Shown: positions 30,762 to 39,626, counted from the first letter of the stretch. The stretch: 40,193 nucleotides of DNA from Niveispirillum sp. (GCF_017996735.1 NZ_JAGOGJ010000060.1:1-40193); one strand, 5' to 3'. The notes: generated by a model not told the origin, from the sequence alone. Numbers and translations are program-made.

Positions 30762-31867
30762 GCGCACCTGTCATCGTCTATGGGGCCAGCGGCTATACCG
30801 GCAAGCTGATCATGTGGCACCTGGCCGAGGCCCGTATCCCCTTTATCGCCGCGGGGCGCAGCCTGGACCGGTTGCGCGAACAGGTGGCACTGGTGCCGGA
30901 ACTGGCCGGCGCGCAGTATGAAATCCGCGCCGTGGCGCATGAGGAAGGGGCGCTGACCGACCTGTTCCGCGGTGCCCGCGTCGTCTACAACGTCACCGGT
31001 CCCTTCATGCAGTTGGGCGAGCCGGTTGTCCGCGCCGCCCTGGCCGCCGGCTGCCACTATCTGGACACGACGGGTGAAGCCGACTGGATGTCCCATATCC
31101 GCGATACATATGGAGAGGCATTCGCCGCCAAGGGCCTGTTGCTGTGCCCCGCCGCCTCCTACATGTGGGCGGCCGGCAATATCGCGGCGGAAATCGCGCT
31201 GGAAACCCCCGGCGTGGACAGTCTGGATATCCTGTATCTGGCCGACAGCAATACCTCGGTGGCGTCGACCAAATCCTTCCTGCGCATGTGTACCAAGCCG
31301 CAATATTACCTGGAGCACAATGAACTGGTCATGTGGCCCTACGCCACGGCCTATGATGTGCGCGGGCCCGACCAGCATCGCACCTTCAAGGCGCTACCCT
31401 GGTCGGGCGGGGGGGAACCGGTCTGGTACCAGCACGACCCCCGCGTAGCCAACTGCCTGACCCTGGTCGCCTTCAAGAACCAGGCGATGTTCGGCGCCGT
31501 GCTGTCGGTGTTGCAGACGTTCGAGGAGAAATACCGCCACCTGTCGCCCGAGGAACAGGAGCAGGTGACCAACGAGCTGGGCGGCAATCTGACCAGCGTG
31601 GAACCTGGGCGGGAGGACCCCGACCGCAACCGTTCCGTCATCTCCTGCATCGGGCGCGGCAACATGACGGGCGTGTCCGTCGTGCTGCGCGGCAATGCCC
31701 CTTACATGCAGACGGGGGCCCTGGCGGCAGAGGCCTGCCGCCGCATCCTGGACGGTCGGCTGCTGGCCCATGGTTTCCAGTCGCCGGCCAAGGCCATCGG
31801 CGCCCGCGCCATCCTGAATTGCTGGGCTGAACGCGGTTATCACGCCTGGGAGGCGCGGGCGACGTAA
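30758..31867 (+). CDS. Saccharopine-dehydrogenase-like NAD(P)-binding oxidoreductase
   Basis: A 369-aa protein. The N-terminal Rossmann motif VIVYGASGYTGKL is at ~5-17, followed by NVTGPFMQLGEPVVRAALAAG and YLDTTGEADW, typical of the saccharopine dehydrogenase-like group that includes trans-acting enoyl reductases. In this context it probably reduces or dehydrogenates a CoA-linked or lipid intermediate; true saccharopine chemistry is unlikely. The start at 30758 overlaps the ligase stop by ATGA. No membrane segment is evident. Confidence 0.78.
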   Translation: MSAPVIVYGASGYTGKLIMWHLAEARIPFIAAGRSLDRLREQVALVPELAGAQYEIRAVAHEEGALTDLFRGARVVYNVTGPFMQLGEPVVRAALAAGCHYLDTTGEADWMSHIRDTYGEAFAAKGLLLCPAASYMWAAGNIAAEIALETPGVDSLDILYLADSNTSVASTKSFLRMCTKPQYYLEHNELVMWPYATAYDVRGPDQHRTFKALPWSGGGEPVWYQHDPRVANCLTLVAFKNQAMFGAVLSVLQTFEEKYRHLSPEEQEQVTNELGGNLTSVEPGREDPDRNRSVISCIGRGNMTGVSVVLRGNAPYMQTGALAAEACRRILDGRLLAHGFQSPAKAIGARAILNCWAERGYHAWEARAT

Positions 31868-31911
31868 GCCCCGCCCGCCTGTTCCATCCCCATCCATGAG
31901 ACGGGACGCCC

Positions 31912-31935
31912 CGCCGCGGCCAGGATGCCGCGGCG
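31912..31935 (+). terminator. GC-rich hairpin before the TonB receptor gene
   Basis: A perfect 9-bp stem, CGCCGCGGC (31912-31920) and GCCGCGGCG (31927-31935), around the loop CAGGAT. There is no T-tract, and the following genes continue on the same strand, so it may be an mRNA processing or stabilising structure rather than a terminator. Confidence 0.4.
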
Positions 31936-31983
31936 AAAGGAGAATTGCGTCCCGGACAAACGAACGAACGGGAGGTTTCCACC

Positions 31984-34548
31984 ATGAAGGCATGTTTGAG
32001 GTCCGCCTCTACCCTGGCCCTGTTGCTGGGTCTGGCGGCAACCGGTTCTGCGGCAGCGCAGGAAGCGGTGACATTGGAAGAGATTGTGGTCACCGCGCAG
32101 AAACGCGCCCAGAATTTGCAGGAAGTGCCGGTGGCCGTGTCGGCCGTCAGCGCCGATACGTTGCAAAGCCGGGGCATCACGGAGACGTCGGACCTGATGG
32201 GCGCCATGCCCAGCCTGCAGGTGACCACGCCTTATGGCCGCACCCAGCCCAATTTCTCCCTGCGCGGCATTTCGGTCGCCAACGAGTTTTCGGCCTCTAC
32301 CGCGTCACCCGTCGGCGTCTATGTCGACGAGGTTTATCAGAGCTTCCGGGCCAGCCACGGACAGCAGCTCTATGATTTGGACCGGGTGGAGGTGCTGCGC
32401 GGGCCGCAGGGCACGCTGTATGGCCGCAACACGACGGGCGGTGCCGTCAGCTTCTTCACCAAGCGTCCGTCCCTGCAGGGTGATGAAGGTCACCTGACCC
32501 TGGGCTACGGCAATTACGACACCAAGACGGCGGAAGGGGCGGTGGAGGCCACCCTGGCCCCGGACAAGCTGGGTATCCGTCTGGCCGGCACCATCGCCAA
32601 GGGCGACGGCTGGCTTTACAACCCCGTGCAGAAACGGGATATCGGCACCACCAATTCCGCCGCCGGCCGCGCCACGCTGCGCTGGCAGCCGTCGGATGCT
32701 CTGGATGTAACCGTGAAGCTGTTCGCGGCCCGCGACAATCCGGTGGCGGCCACGCCCTATGCCCAGGGACAACTGGGCGGGGGCAAGGATGCGTTGGGCT
32801 ATTCCCGCTTCGATCCGCAGCCCCTGCTGGGCGGCCGGAAGCTGGGCGAGAACGAGGTGGCGGCCGACCAGGGCGGGAATTATTTCAGCTCGTCCCGCGG
32901 CGGGTCGTTGACGGTGAATTACGATATCTCGGATGCGCTGTCGCTGACCTCCATCACCGGCTATGACACGGGCAAGTACCGGAATGCGCCGTTCGATTGC
33001 GATGGCTCGCCCAACGACCTTTGCTCCATCCGCTATTATTCCTCCAGCAAGAACTTCAACCAGGATATGCGGCTGACTTATGAGGGCGACAGGCTGCATG
33101 TCATCGGCGGCGCCTATTACGGGCAGGATCAGGTCTATACCCATAACCAGCCGGATTTCTTTGGCGTGCTGCGGCCGCTGCTGCTGGGGGCCGGTCTGCC
33201 CGGTTCCTATGGCAACCCGGCCGTCGCCACGCCGGACAGTATCGGCATCGTCCCGGCCTTTGCCGTCAATCCATCCCTGAAACCCGGCGATGCCGGTTTC
33301 TGTGCGCCTGTGACCATCAATCCCAAGGGATTCCTGGATGCCCGCTCGCTGCTGGCGCTGCTGGCTGATATCGCCGCCAACAATGACAGTGGCGGCGGCT
33401 TCGGCGGGGCAATCTCGGCGGCCTGTCGCACCGCCGGCGCCCCGCCGTTCGCCCCCATCCTGGGCGATCAATATTTCACGGTGAAGCGCCCGTCCAAGGC
33501 GATCTATGGCGATGTCAGCATCGATCTGACCGATGACCTGAAACTTGCCGTGGGGTTACGCTATACCTGGGACAAGGTGAAATACCTGAACGGCCACACC
33601 GCCCTTCTGGACCTGGCCGGCAAGAATATCATCGCCAGCACCATCCCCTATTCCTACCCCTATAACGGATCATTGCCGGCGGTGAACCAGACGGAAGGCG
33701 CCAACCGCCTGACGGGGCGGGCCAATCTGTCCTATGATTTCACGGACGAGGTCATGGGCTATGTCAATTACAGCCGCGGCTACCGGTCGGGCAGCTTCAA
33801 TGGTCTGGCCTATCAGGGCCTGAACCAGGTCTATTATATCCACCCGGAAAAGGTGGACGCCTATGAGACCGGTCTGAAAACACGGCTGTTCGATCGGCGG
33901 GTGCAGTTGAACCTGTCCGGTTTCTACTATGACTATGCCAACCATCAGGTCACCCAGATCATCGGCGCCACCGCCTTCACCCGCAGCGCGAACGGCCGGC
34001 TTTATGGGGGCGAGGCGGAATTGACGGTGCAGGCCGCCGATGACCTGCGCCTGGATGCAACGCTGGGGTTGCTCAATACCAAGTACAAGGGCAACCGCAT
34101 CGACCCCACCAATCCGGCCAGCCCCACCATCAATGTCAATGGAAACCCATTCCCCAACGCCCCCAAGACCACGTTTTCCGGCGGGTTTGACTGGGATGTC
34201 GCCAGCTTCGGGCCGGGTGATCTGAAGCTGCGCGGCGATACATCCTATATGGGCAAATATTATTTCGATCCCTTCAAGGATTACGGGCAAAGCCCATGCG
34301 ACAAGCCGGCGCCCGGTTCCAATGTTCTGCAGGCTGGCCCTGCCATTGCCTGCGGTAATCCCAGCTACTGGCTGTTCAACGCCCGTCTGACCTATGACAC
34401 GCCGGACTGGTCGGTGGCCCTGTGGGGCAAGAACCTGACGAACAAGTATTATTACAATTACGGGCTGAACATCAGCATCTTCGGCCTGGACTATCTGAAC
34501 CGGGGCATGCCCCGTACCTATGGTGTCGAATTCACGGCGCGCTTCTGA
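31984..34548 (+). CDS. TonB-dependent receptor, probably for the substrate of the catabolic cluster
   Basis: An 854-aa outer-membrane transporter. The signal peptide is 1-25 (STLALLLGLAATGSAAA-QE). A TonB-box-like EEIVVTAQKR follows at ~31-40, and the plug at ~45-155 (VPVAVSAVSADTLQSRGI, VEVLRGPQGTLYGRNTTGGA). The barrel ends YGVEFTARF. It lacks the STN signalling domain of the receptor at 4388. Its style (ITETSDLMGAMPSLQV, RNTTGGAVSFFTKRP) is that of sphingomonad/caulobacter-like receptors often tied to catabolic gene sets. Extracellular loops have cysteine pairs (DCDGSPNDLC; FCAP...SAAC). GGGAGG precedes ATG 31984. Confidence 0.87.
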   Translation: MKACLRSASTLALLLGLAATGSAAAQEAVTLEEIVVTAQKRAQNLQEVPVAVSAVSADTLQSRGITETSDLMGAMPSLQVTTPYGRTQPNFSLRGISVANEFSASTASPVGVYVDEVYQSFRASHGQQLYDLDRVEVLRGPQGTLYGRNTTGGAVSFFTKRPSLQGDEGHLTLGYGNYDTKTAEGAVEATLAPDKLGIRLAGTIAKGDGWLYNPVQKRDIGTTNSAAGRATLRWQPSDALDVTVKLFAARDNPVAATPYAQGQLGGGKDALGYSRFDPQPLLGGRKLGENEVAADQGGNYFSSSRGGSLTVNYDISDALSLTSITGYDTGKYRNAPFDCDGSPNDLCSIRYYSSSKNFNQDMRLTYEGDRLHVIGGAYYGQDQVYTHNQPDFFGVLRPLLLGAGLPGSYGNPAVATPDSIGIVPAFAVNPSLKPGDAGFCAPVTINPKGFLDARSLLALLADIAANNDSGGGFGGAISAACRTAGAPPFAPILGDQYFTVKRPSKAIYGDVSIDLTDDLKLAVGLRYTWDKVKYLNGHTALLDLAGKNIIASTIPYSYPYNGSLPAVNQTEGANRLTGRANLSYDFTDEVMGYVNYSRGYRSGSFNGLAYQGLNQVYYIHPEKVDAYETGLKTRLFDRRVQLNLSGFYYDYANHQVTQIIGATAFTRSANGRLYGGEAELTVQAADDLRLDATLGLLNTKYKGNRIDPTNPASPTINVNGNPFPNAPKTTFSGGFDWDVASFGPGDLKLRGDTSYMGKYYFDPFKDYGQSPCDKPAPGSNVLQAGPAIACGNPSYWLFNARLTYDTPDWSVALWGKNLTNKYYYNYGLNISIFGLDYLNRGMPRTYGVEFTARF

Positions 34549-34565
34549 AGCGGGGGGAGGCGAAT

Positions 34566-35336
34566 ATGAACAGGTTCCAGGATAGGGTCGTGCTGGTCAC
34601 GGGCGCCGCCAATGGCATCGGCCTTGCCGCCGTGGCGGAGTTTGCCCGCGAAGGGGCGGTGGTCGTGGCCAGCGATCGGGATGAAGGCGCGCTTGCCCGC
34701 GCCATTGCCCCTGTTCTTACCGCCGGAGGGCGGGTGGAACGGATTTTTCAGGATGTAACGGACGAGGCAGCGTGGGATGCAACCATTGCCGACATCATCC
34801 GGCGGCATGGGCATCTGGATGTGCTGGTCAATAATGCCGGTATCGGCATCATGGCCGATGCCGAACATTCCAGCCTGGATGTCTGGCGCAAGACCATGCA
34901 GGTCAATCTGGAAGGTGTCTTCCTGGGCACGCGCGCCGGTATCCGCGCCATGAAGCTGCGCGGTGGGGCCATCGTCAATGTCGCCTCCATCGCCGCCAAT
35001 GTGGGGGAGCCGCTGCTGGCCGCCTACAACGCCTCCAAGGGTGGGGTGGCGCAATTGACCAAGGCGGCGGCCCTGCATTGTGCGGCCGAAGGTTACCCGA
35101 TCCGCGTCAATTCCCTGCACCCCGGTTACACCGTGACGCGTCTGGTCACCGATGCGGTTGCCAGCCTGGGGGATGCGGCGACGGCCTTTTCTGCCTCTGT
35201 CCTGTCGAAGATCCCCCTGGGCCGGATGGCCGACCCGCGGGAGATCGCGCGGCCCCTGCTGTTCCTGGCCAGCGACGATGCCAGCTACATGATGGGGGCG
35301 GAACTGGTGGTCGATGGCGGTTATCTGGCCGCTTAA
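34566..35336 (+). CDS. Short-chain dehydrogenase/reductase (SDR)
   Basis: A 256-aa classical SDR using NAD(P)H. The cofactor motif is TGAANGIG (12-19), then NNAG (89-92). Catalytic residues Asn114, Ser141, Tyr154 and Lys158 are in place (YNASK). The C-terminus has LASDDASYMMGAELVVDGGYLAA, typical of 3-hydroxyacyl or hydroxysteroid type SDRs. It begins 17 bases after the TonB receptor stop with GGGGGGAGG upstream, so it belongs to the same transcript. It would interconvert an alcohol and a ketone; the substrate is unknown. Confidence 0.88.
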   Translation: MNRFQDRVVLVTGAANGIGLAAVAEFAREGAVVVASDRDEGALARAIAPVLTAGGRVERIFQDVTDEAAWDATIADIIRRHGHLDVLVNNAGIGIMADAEHSSLDVWRKTMQVNLEGVFLGTRAGIRAMKLRGGAIVNVASIAANVGEPLLAAYNASKGGVAQLTKAAALHCAAEGYPIRVNSLHPGYTVTRLVTDAVASLGDAATAFSASVLSKIPLGRMADPREIARPLLFLASDDASYMMGAELVVDGGYLAA

Positions 35337-35390
35337 GCGCCGGTCATGAAGGATGACAGGCGGTATAAACAACGGGAGGGAAGGCAAGCC

Positions 35391-35861
35391 ATGGACATGG
35401 AATTGCGCGGCACCTGGCTCTATGACGCCCGGATCGATCTGGGCACGCCGATCATGGTCGGGCCGACGCCGGAAGGGGTGCGGGCCATCTTCCCGGTCAC
35501 GGGCGGATCGCTGGAAGGGCCGCGCCTGAAAGGACGGTTCCTGCCCCAGGGTGGGGATTGGGCCCGCATCCGGGGCGACGGCTCCATCGTGCTGGATGTG
35601 CGGGCCCTGGTGGAAACCGACGATGGCGCCCTGATCCATGTCACCTATGGCGGGCGGCTGGTCATTCCGGCGGACATCCAGGCCCAGGTGCTGGACCTGA
35701 CCAACCCGGACCCGCTACCGGGGGACCGGTACTATTTCCGGACCCTGCCGCTGTTCGAAACCGCCAGCCCTGCCCATGCCTGGCTGAACGGTATCTGCGC
35801 GGTTGGTATTGGCCGGTTGGTCACGGGCGGCGTCGCCTATCGTGTCTTCGCGGTTGATTGA
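35391..35861 (+). CDS. DUF3237 family protein
   Basis: A 156-aa soluble protein matching DUF3237: IDLGTPIMVGPTPEGVRAIFPVTGGSLEGPRLKG, then GGDWARIRGDGSIVLDVRALVETDDGALIHVTYGGR, and GDRYYFRTLPLFETASPAHAWLN. The family is a small beta-barrel of unknown biochemical role that is frequent in catabolic gene sets. The frame is open from 35346, but ATG 35391 has GGGAGGGAAGG upstream. It sits 54 bases after the SDR and 11 bases before the next gene, so cotranscription is likely. Confidence 0.8.
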   Translation: MDMELRGTWLYDARIDLGTPIMVGPTPEGVRAIFPVTGGSLEGPRLKGRFLPQGGDWARIRGDGSIVLDVRALVETDDGALIHVTYGGRLVIPADIQAQVLDLTNPDPLPGDRYYFRTLPLFETASPAHAWLNGICAVGIGRLVTGGVAYRVFAVD

Positions 35862-35872
35862 GGGAGGAACCC

Positions 35873-36643
35873 ATGGTCGATGCAGCCCTTACCCCCACGA
35901 CGGAACGCGAACCGGTGCCTGCCTGGGCGCGGCTGATGCTGTGGATTCACAAGCATCTGATCTTCGAAGCGGCGGGCCGGCCGCGCATCAAGATCGCCAC
36001 GGCCGTGAATTTTCACAAGATCGCCACCGTCTTCATCATCTACGCGATGATGAATCATTATGGGAATTTCAGCACCGGCGCGTGGATTTATCTCTCCCTG
36101 CACGGGGTCTATGGCTATTGCTGGCTGATCAAGGATCTGGGGTTCCGCGACCATCAACTGGACCGGGATACGGCCTGGTGGGGTGCCCTGAACATGTATC
36201 TGCTGCTGGTCGCCTGGTATTGGCTGATCCCGTGGCTGTTCATTTCCCGTCAGGTGGACCCGTCGGGGCCGGTCCTGGCGGCAGCGGTGGCGCTGCATAC
36301 GCTGGGTGTCGTCACCATGATTGCGGCCGATGGCCAACGTCATTTCACGTTGAAGCATAAGAGCGGCCTGTTCACGGGCGGGCTCTATGCCTATACCCGC
36401 AACCCCAATTATCTGGGGGAGATCATGCTCTATTCGGCGTTTGCCCTGCTGGCCGACCATTGGCTGGCCTGGGCCATTGTCGGCTGGGCGACGGTCTCCA
36501 CCTTCCTGCCGCGCATGTATCAAAAGGATCATGCCATTTCCCGCCACCCCGGCTGGGCGGAATATAAGGCGCGGACCGGATTGCTGATCCCCTGGGGTCT
36601 GCTGAACGGCCGCGCCCTGGCTGCACGGCTGCGCCGCCCCTGA
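35873..36643 (+). CDS. Membrane protein of the DUF1295/isoprenylcysteine methyltransferase-like group
   Basis: A 256-aa integral membrane protein with about five hydrophobic helices. The C-terminal signature LYAYTRNPNYLGEIMLYSAFALLA, followed by HxGWAEYKARTG, is shared by steroid 5-alpha-reductase-like DUF1295 proteins and by isoprenylcysteine/phospholipid methyltransferases. In this context either reduction of an enone or methyl transfer is possible; I cannot decide from sequence alone. GAGGGAGGAAC before ATG 35873 fixes the start. It follows DUF3237 after 11 bases. Confidence 0.75.
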   Translation: MVDAALTPTTEREPVPAWARLMLWIHKHLIFEAAGRPRIKIATAVNFHKIATVFIIYAMMNHYGNFSTGAWIYLSLHGVYGYCWLIKDLGFRDHQLDRDTAWWGALNMYLLLVAWYWLIPWLFISRQVDPSGPVLAAAVALHTLGVVTMIAADGQRHFTLKHKSGLFTGGLYAYTRNPNYLGEIMLYSAFALLADHWLAWAIVGWATVSTFLPRMYQKDHAISRHPGWAEYKARTGLLIPWGLLNGRALAARLRRP

Positions 36644-36674
36644 CCCGACCGATCCTCCGGAAAGGAGAAAAACC

Positions 36675-37670
36675 ATGTCGCAATTTCCTGCCATCCTGGT
36701 CGATCAGGACCAGGAAGGACGCCAGCGCGTGTCCTTCACCCGGCTGTCGGCCGCCGATCTGCCGGATGGTGATGTGACGGTGGCCGTCGATTATTCCACC
36801 TTGAACTACAAGGACGGTTTGGTGCTGACCGGCGCCATCCCGTTGATCCAGCGCTTTCCCATGGTGCCCGGCATCGATCTGGCCGGCACCGTGGTGGAAA
36901 GCCGTGATCCGCGCTGGCGGCCGGGAGATCGGGTCATCGCCAATGGCTGGGGCCTGGGGGAACGGCACTGGGGCGGCTATGCCGGGCTGGCGCGGGTCAG
37001 CGGCGACTGGCTGGTTTCCTGCCCGGCCGCCTTCACCACGCGTCAGGCCATGGCCATCGGCACCGCCGGCTATGCCGCCATGCTTTGCGTGCTGGCGCTG
37101 GAACGGCAGGGCGTGCAGCCCGGTGACGGTGAGGTTCTGGTCACGGGGGCCAGCGGCGGCGTCGGTTCTGTTGCCACGGCCTTATTGGCGCGTCTGGGAC
37201 ATCGCGTTGTCGCCTCCACCGGTCGCCCGCAGGAGGCCGACTATCTGCGCCGTCTGGGGGCGACGGAGATTATCGACCGCGCCACCCTGTCCAGCCCCGG
37301 TGCGCCGATGCAGGCGGAACGCTGGGCCGCCGCCATCGATACGGCCGGCAGCCACACGCTGGCCAATATCTGCGCCAGCCTGCGCTATGGCGGCGTGGTG
37401 GCGGCTACGGGCATCGCCCAGGGTGTCGATCTGCCGGCCAGCATGTTGCCGCTGGTGCTGCGCAATGTGACCCTGTGCGGCGTGGACAGTGTGATGGCGC
37501 CGGCAGCGCTGCGCCGTCAGGCCTGGGAACGCCTGTCGACGGATCTGGATACTGGCTTGCTGGAGACCATGGTCACGGAAATCAATCTGGCCGATGTTCT
37601 GGCCGCAGCCCCTGCCATTCTGGCGGGGCGGACCAAGGGACGGGTTGTGGTGACGCTACGCGACGCCTGA
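36675..37670 (+). CDS. MDR-superfamily quinone/acrylyl-CoA reductase (AcuI/YhdH-like)
   Basis: A 331-aa zinc-independent medium-chain reductase. The N-terminal catalytic domain has DYSTLNYKDGLVLTG and FPMVPGIDLAGTVVES, hallmarks of the AcuI/YhdH group that reduces acrylyl-CoA with NADPH. The Rossmann segment is VLVTGASGGVGSVATALLA (~153). GRTKGRVVVTLRDA closes the protein. AAAGGAGAAAAACC precedes ATG 36675. It is last in the catabolic set and could handle a three-carbon enoyl-CoA or another enone released during breakdown. A perfect 20-bp hairpin follows the stop. Confidence 0.85.
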   Translation: MSQFPAILVDQDQEGRQRVSFTRLSAADLPDGDVTVAVDYSTLNYKDGLVLTGAIPLIQRFPMVPGIDLAGTVVESRDPRWRPGDRVIANGWGLGERHWGGYAGLARVSGDWLVSCPAAFTTRQAMAIGTAGYAAMLCVLALERQGVQPGDGEVLVTGASGGVGSVATALLARLGHRVVASTGRPQEADYLRRLGATEIIDRATLSSPGAPMQAERWAAAIDTAGSHTLANICASLRYGGVVAATGIAQGVDLPASMLPLVLRNVTLCGVDSVMAPAALRRQAWERLSTDLDTGLLETMVTEINLADVLAAAPAILAGRTKGRVVVTLRDA

Positions 37671-37678
37671 CGCTGTTG

Positions 37679-37724
37679 CTTCCGACCGGGAGGGGCCGCT
37701 CTGCCGGCCCCTCCCGGTCGGAAG
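37679..37724 (+). terminator. Terminator closing the catabolic gene set
   Basis: A perfect 20-bp stem (37679-37698 with 37705-37724) around the 6-base loop CTCTGC, eight bases after the AcuI-like stop. The stem is GC-rich. No long T-tract follows on either strand. Confidence 0.7.
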
Positions 37725-38171
37725 AACCCGCCATTGCGGCCCGTTGCTTCTTACGCCAGCAGGCGCAAGCAAAGCCCGCCGGAATCATCCAGAAAGCCAT
37801 CGCAGAAGGCCCAGCCCGGTGAAGCCGGCTGGGCCTGCGCGCCCAAATCTCCAGCGTCAATGCGCCCGGCGATCAGGTCGCGGATTCGTGTCGTGACCCC
37901 TGTTATACCAGGGCCACGAAATCATGATCGATGGTCAAGCTTTCGTGCGCCTCAATCGCCGGCGGGCGCATCCGCGCCCTTGGCTACGCGGCATGGGCCG
38001 CGCGGCGGCAGTCGCCGCCGTACCATCGGTCAGGAATTTTGACCGATGTTAGGGTGGACGGCCCCCCGGCATCGCTGTGCCACCACTGTCAAACGATACT
38101 GGCAGAACGGGGCGGGGGCGCCACGGATGGATTTTTCCGCGCCCTGCTAACCGTCGATTCACGGCAAGCAA
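37725..38171. other. Convergent intergenic region
   Basis: About 450 bases between two convergent genes. It contains a second hairpin, AGGCCCAGCC/GGCTGGGCCT at 37807-37836. Short ORFs on the plus strand show no recognisable domain, good start or coding bias. I see no RNA gene or repeat match. Confidence 0.45.
37807..37836. terminator. Second hairpin in the convergent region
   Basis: AGGCCCAGCC (37807-37816) pairs perfectly with GGCTGGGCCT (37827-37836) around a 10-base loop. It could terminate readthrough from either side, although no T-tract is seen. Confidence 0.4.
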
Positions 38172-39443
38172 TCAGCAGGCCAATGCCCGTTGCAAACGGT
38201 CAAGCCCTTCTGTCAGGACGGTATCGCTGATGGTCAGGGGGACAAGGATCCGGATCGTGTTGCCGCTGGTGCCGCAGGAAAGCAGGATCAGGCCTTCCCG
38301 CAATGCCTTTTTGGTGATCTCGGCGGTGGCGTCCCGGTCGGGGTGACCATCGGCCTTGACGATGTCGAAGCCGATCATGGCACCAGGCCCCCTGATATGG
38401 GCGATGGGCCGGATGTCGTTGCGCCGGCTCAGGGCCTCCAGCCGCGAGCGGATGGACAGGCCGATGGCGTCTGCACGCGCGCACAGACCCTCTGTCTCGA
38501 TCGCGTCCAGGACAGCCAGAGCCGCGGCACAGGATAGCGGGCTGCCGGCATAGGTGCCGCCCAGTCCACCCGGCTCCACCCGGTCCATGATCTCCGCGCA
38601 GCCGATGATGCCGGACAGGGGAAAGCCGCCGGCGATGGATTTCGCCACGGTAATCATGTCTGGTGCCACACCGGAATGCTGGATGGCGAACATCCGGCCG
38701 GTGCGGGCGAAACCGGTCTGTACCTCGTCCGCGATCAGCAGGATGCCGTGCTGATCGCAGATCCCACGCAGCCGTTGCAACAATTCGGCAGGCGCGGGAT
38801 GGAAGCCGCCTTCTCCTTGTACCGGTTCGATCACGATGGCGGCCACCCGTTCCGGCCCGATGTCGGCTGCGAACAGGAAATCCAGGGCCTTCAGGCTGTC
38901 CGCGACGCTGACGCCGTTCTGTGGAACCGGGAACGGGACATGGAACACCTCCCCCGGCAGGGGACCAAAGGGGCGCTTGTAGGGCACGACCTTGCCCGTC
39001 ATGGCCATGGTCAGCAGCGTCCGGCCATGGAACGCGCCGGTAAAGGTGATGATGCCGGGTCGCCCCGTCGCCACGCGGGCGATCTTCACGGCATTTTCCA
39101 GGGCCTCCGCGCCCGTGGTGAAGAAGATGCTCTTGGCCGGGCCGGGGAAGGGGGCCAGCGCGTTCAGCCGCTCGGCCAGCGCGATGTAGCTTTCATAAGC
39201 GGCCACCTGAAAGGCCGTGTGCGTGAAGCGGGCGGCCTGTGCGGCCACGGCTTCCATCACGCGCGGGTGCCGGTGGCCGGTGTTCAGCACAGCGATGCCG
39301 CCCGCGAAATCGATGAAGCGGTTACCTTCCACATCCCACAATTCGCTGTTTTCCGCCCGGTCGGCATGGATGGGGAAGGCGGTGGCGACACCGCGCGGGA
39401 CGGCGGCGTCGCGGCGGCGCAGAAGGTCGGCATTGCTGGTCAT
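38172..39443 (-). CDS. gabT: 4-aminobutyrate aminotransferase-like class III transaminase
   Basis: A 423-aa PLP enzyme. Landmarks: FAGGIAVLNTGHRHPRV, FFTTGAEALENAVKIAR (phosphate-binding), GAFHGRTLLTMAMTGK, VIEPVQGEGGF, LLIADEVQTGFARTGRMFA with the cofactor-pairing Asp239, and the Schiff-base Lys268 in ITVAKSIAGGFPLSG. GGTYAGSPLSCAAALAVL follows. Length and motifs fit GabT, which moves the amino group of 4-aminobutyrate to 2-oxoglutarate. Related omega-amino-acid transaminases (5-aminovalerate, beta-alanine) remain possible. No gabD is adjacent. It is divergent from a LysR-type gene, its likely regulator. Confidence 0.85.
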   Translation of the reverse strand: MTSNADLLRRRDAAVPRGVATAFPIHADRAENSELWDVEGNRFIDFAGGIAVLNTGHRHPRVMEAVAAQAARFTHTAFQVAAYESYIALAERLNALAPFPGPAKSIFFTTGAEALENAVKIARVATGRPGIITFTGAFHGRTLLTMAMTGKVVPYKRPFGPLPGEVFHVPFPVPQNGVSVADSLKALDFLFAADIGPERVAAIVIEPVQGEGGFHPAPAELLQRLRGICDQHGILLIADEVQTGFARTGRMFAIQHSGVAPDMITVAKSIAGGFPLSGIIGCAEIMDRVEPGGLGGTYAGSPLSCAAALAVLDAIETEGLCARADAIGLSIRSRLEALSRRNDIRPIAHIRGPGAMIGFDIVKADGHPDRDATAEITKKALREGLILLSCGTSGNTIRILVPLTISDTVLTEGLDRLQRALAC

Positions 39444-39626
39444 GGTCCGGTCGATCCCGATTGCAGGGGTAAGGGTCGTCCCCGGTATCGCGCGTTCTGC
39501 CGCTGCCGCCGCAGTGCTTAATCCGTCGCCGCTGGTGCGGTGCGGTCACCATCCGGTGCGGTGTCGGGAGATTGCGCGCCATTGCGGTTTCATTGCAAGC
39601 TGCGCACCTGTCCCCCGCTGGAAGTC
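39444..39626. promoter_or_regulatory. Divergent gabT-lysR control region
   Basis: 183 bases between divergent starts. GGTGCGGTG occurs twice (39534-39542 and 39555-39563) with a 21-bp period. ATTGC occurs three times at 39571, 39581 and 39592, roughly one helical turn apart and just before the LysR start. Such in-phase repeats suit binding of a LysR tetramer, but the sites are unproven. Confidence 0.4.

Noticed and set aside
30758..31867. Lysine-pathway saccharopine dehydrogenase
   Set aside because: Only the fold family matches; position between a CoA ligase and a TonB receptor argues for a catabolic reductase.
37734..38346. Short plus-strand ORFs in the convergent region
   Set aside because: No domain, no ribosome binding site, arginine/proline-rich shadow composition.
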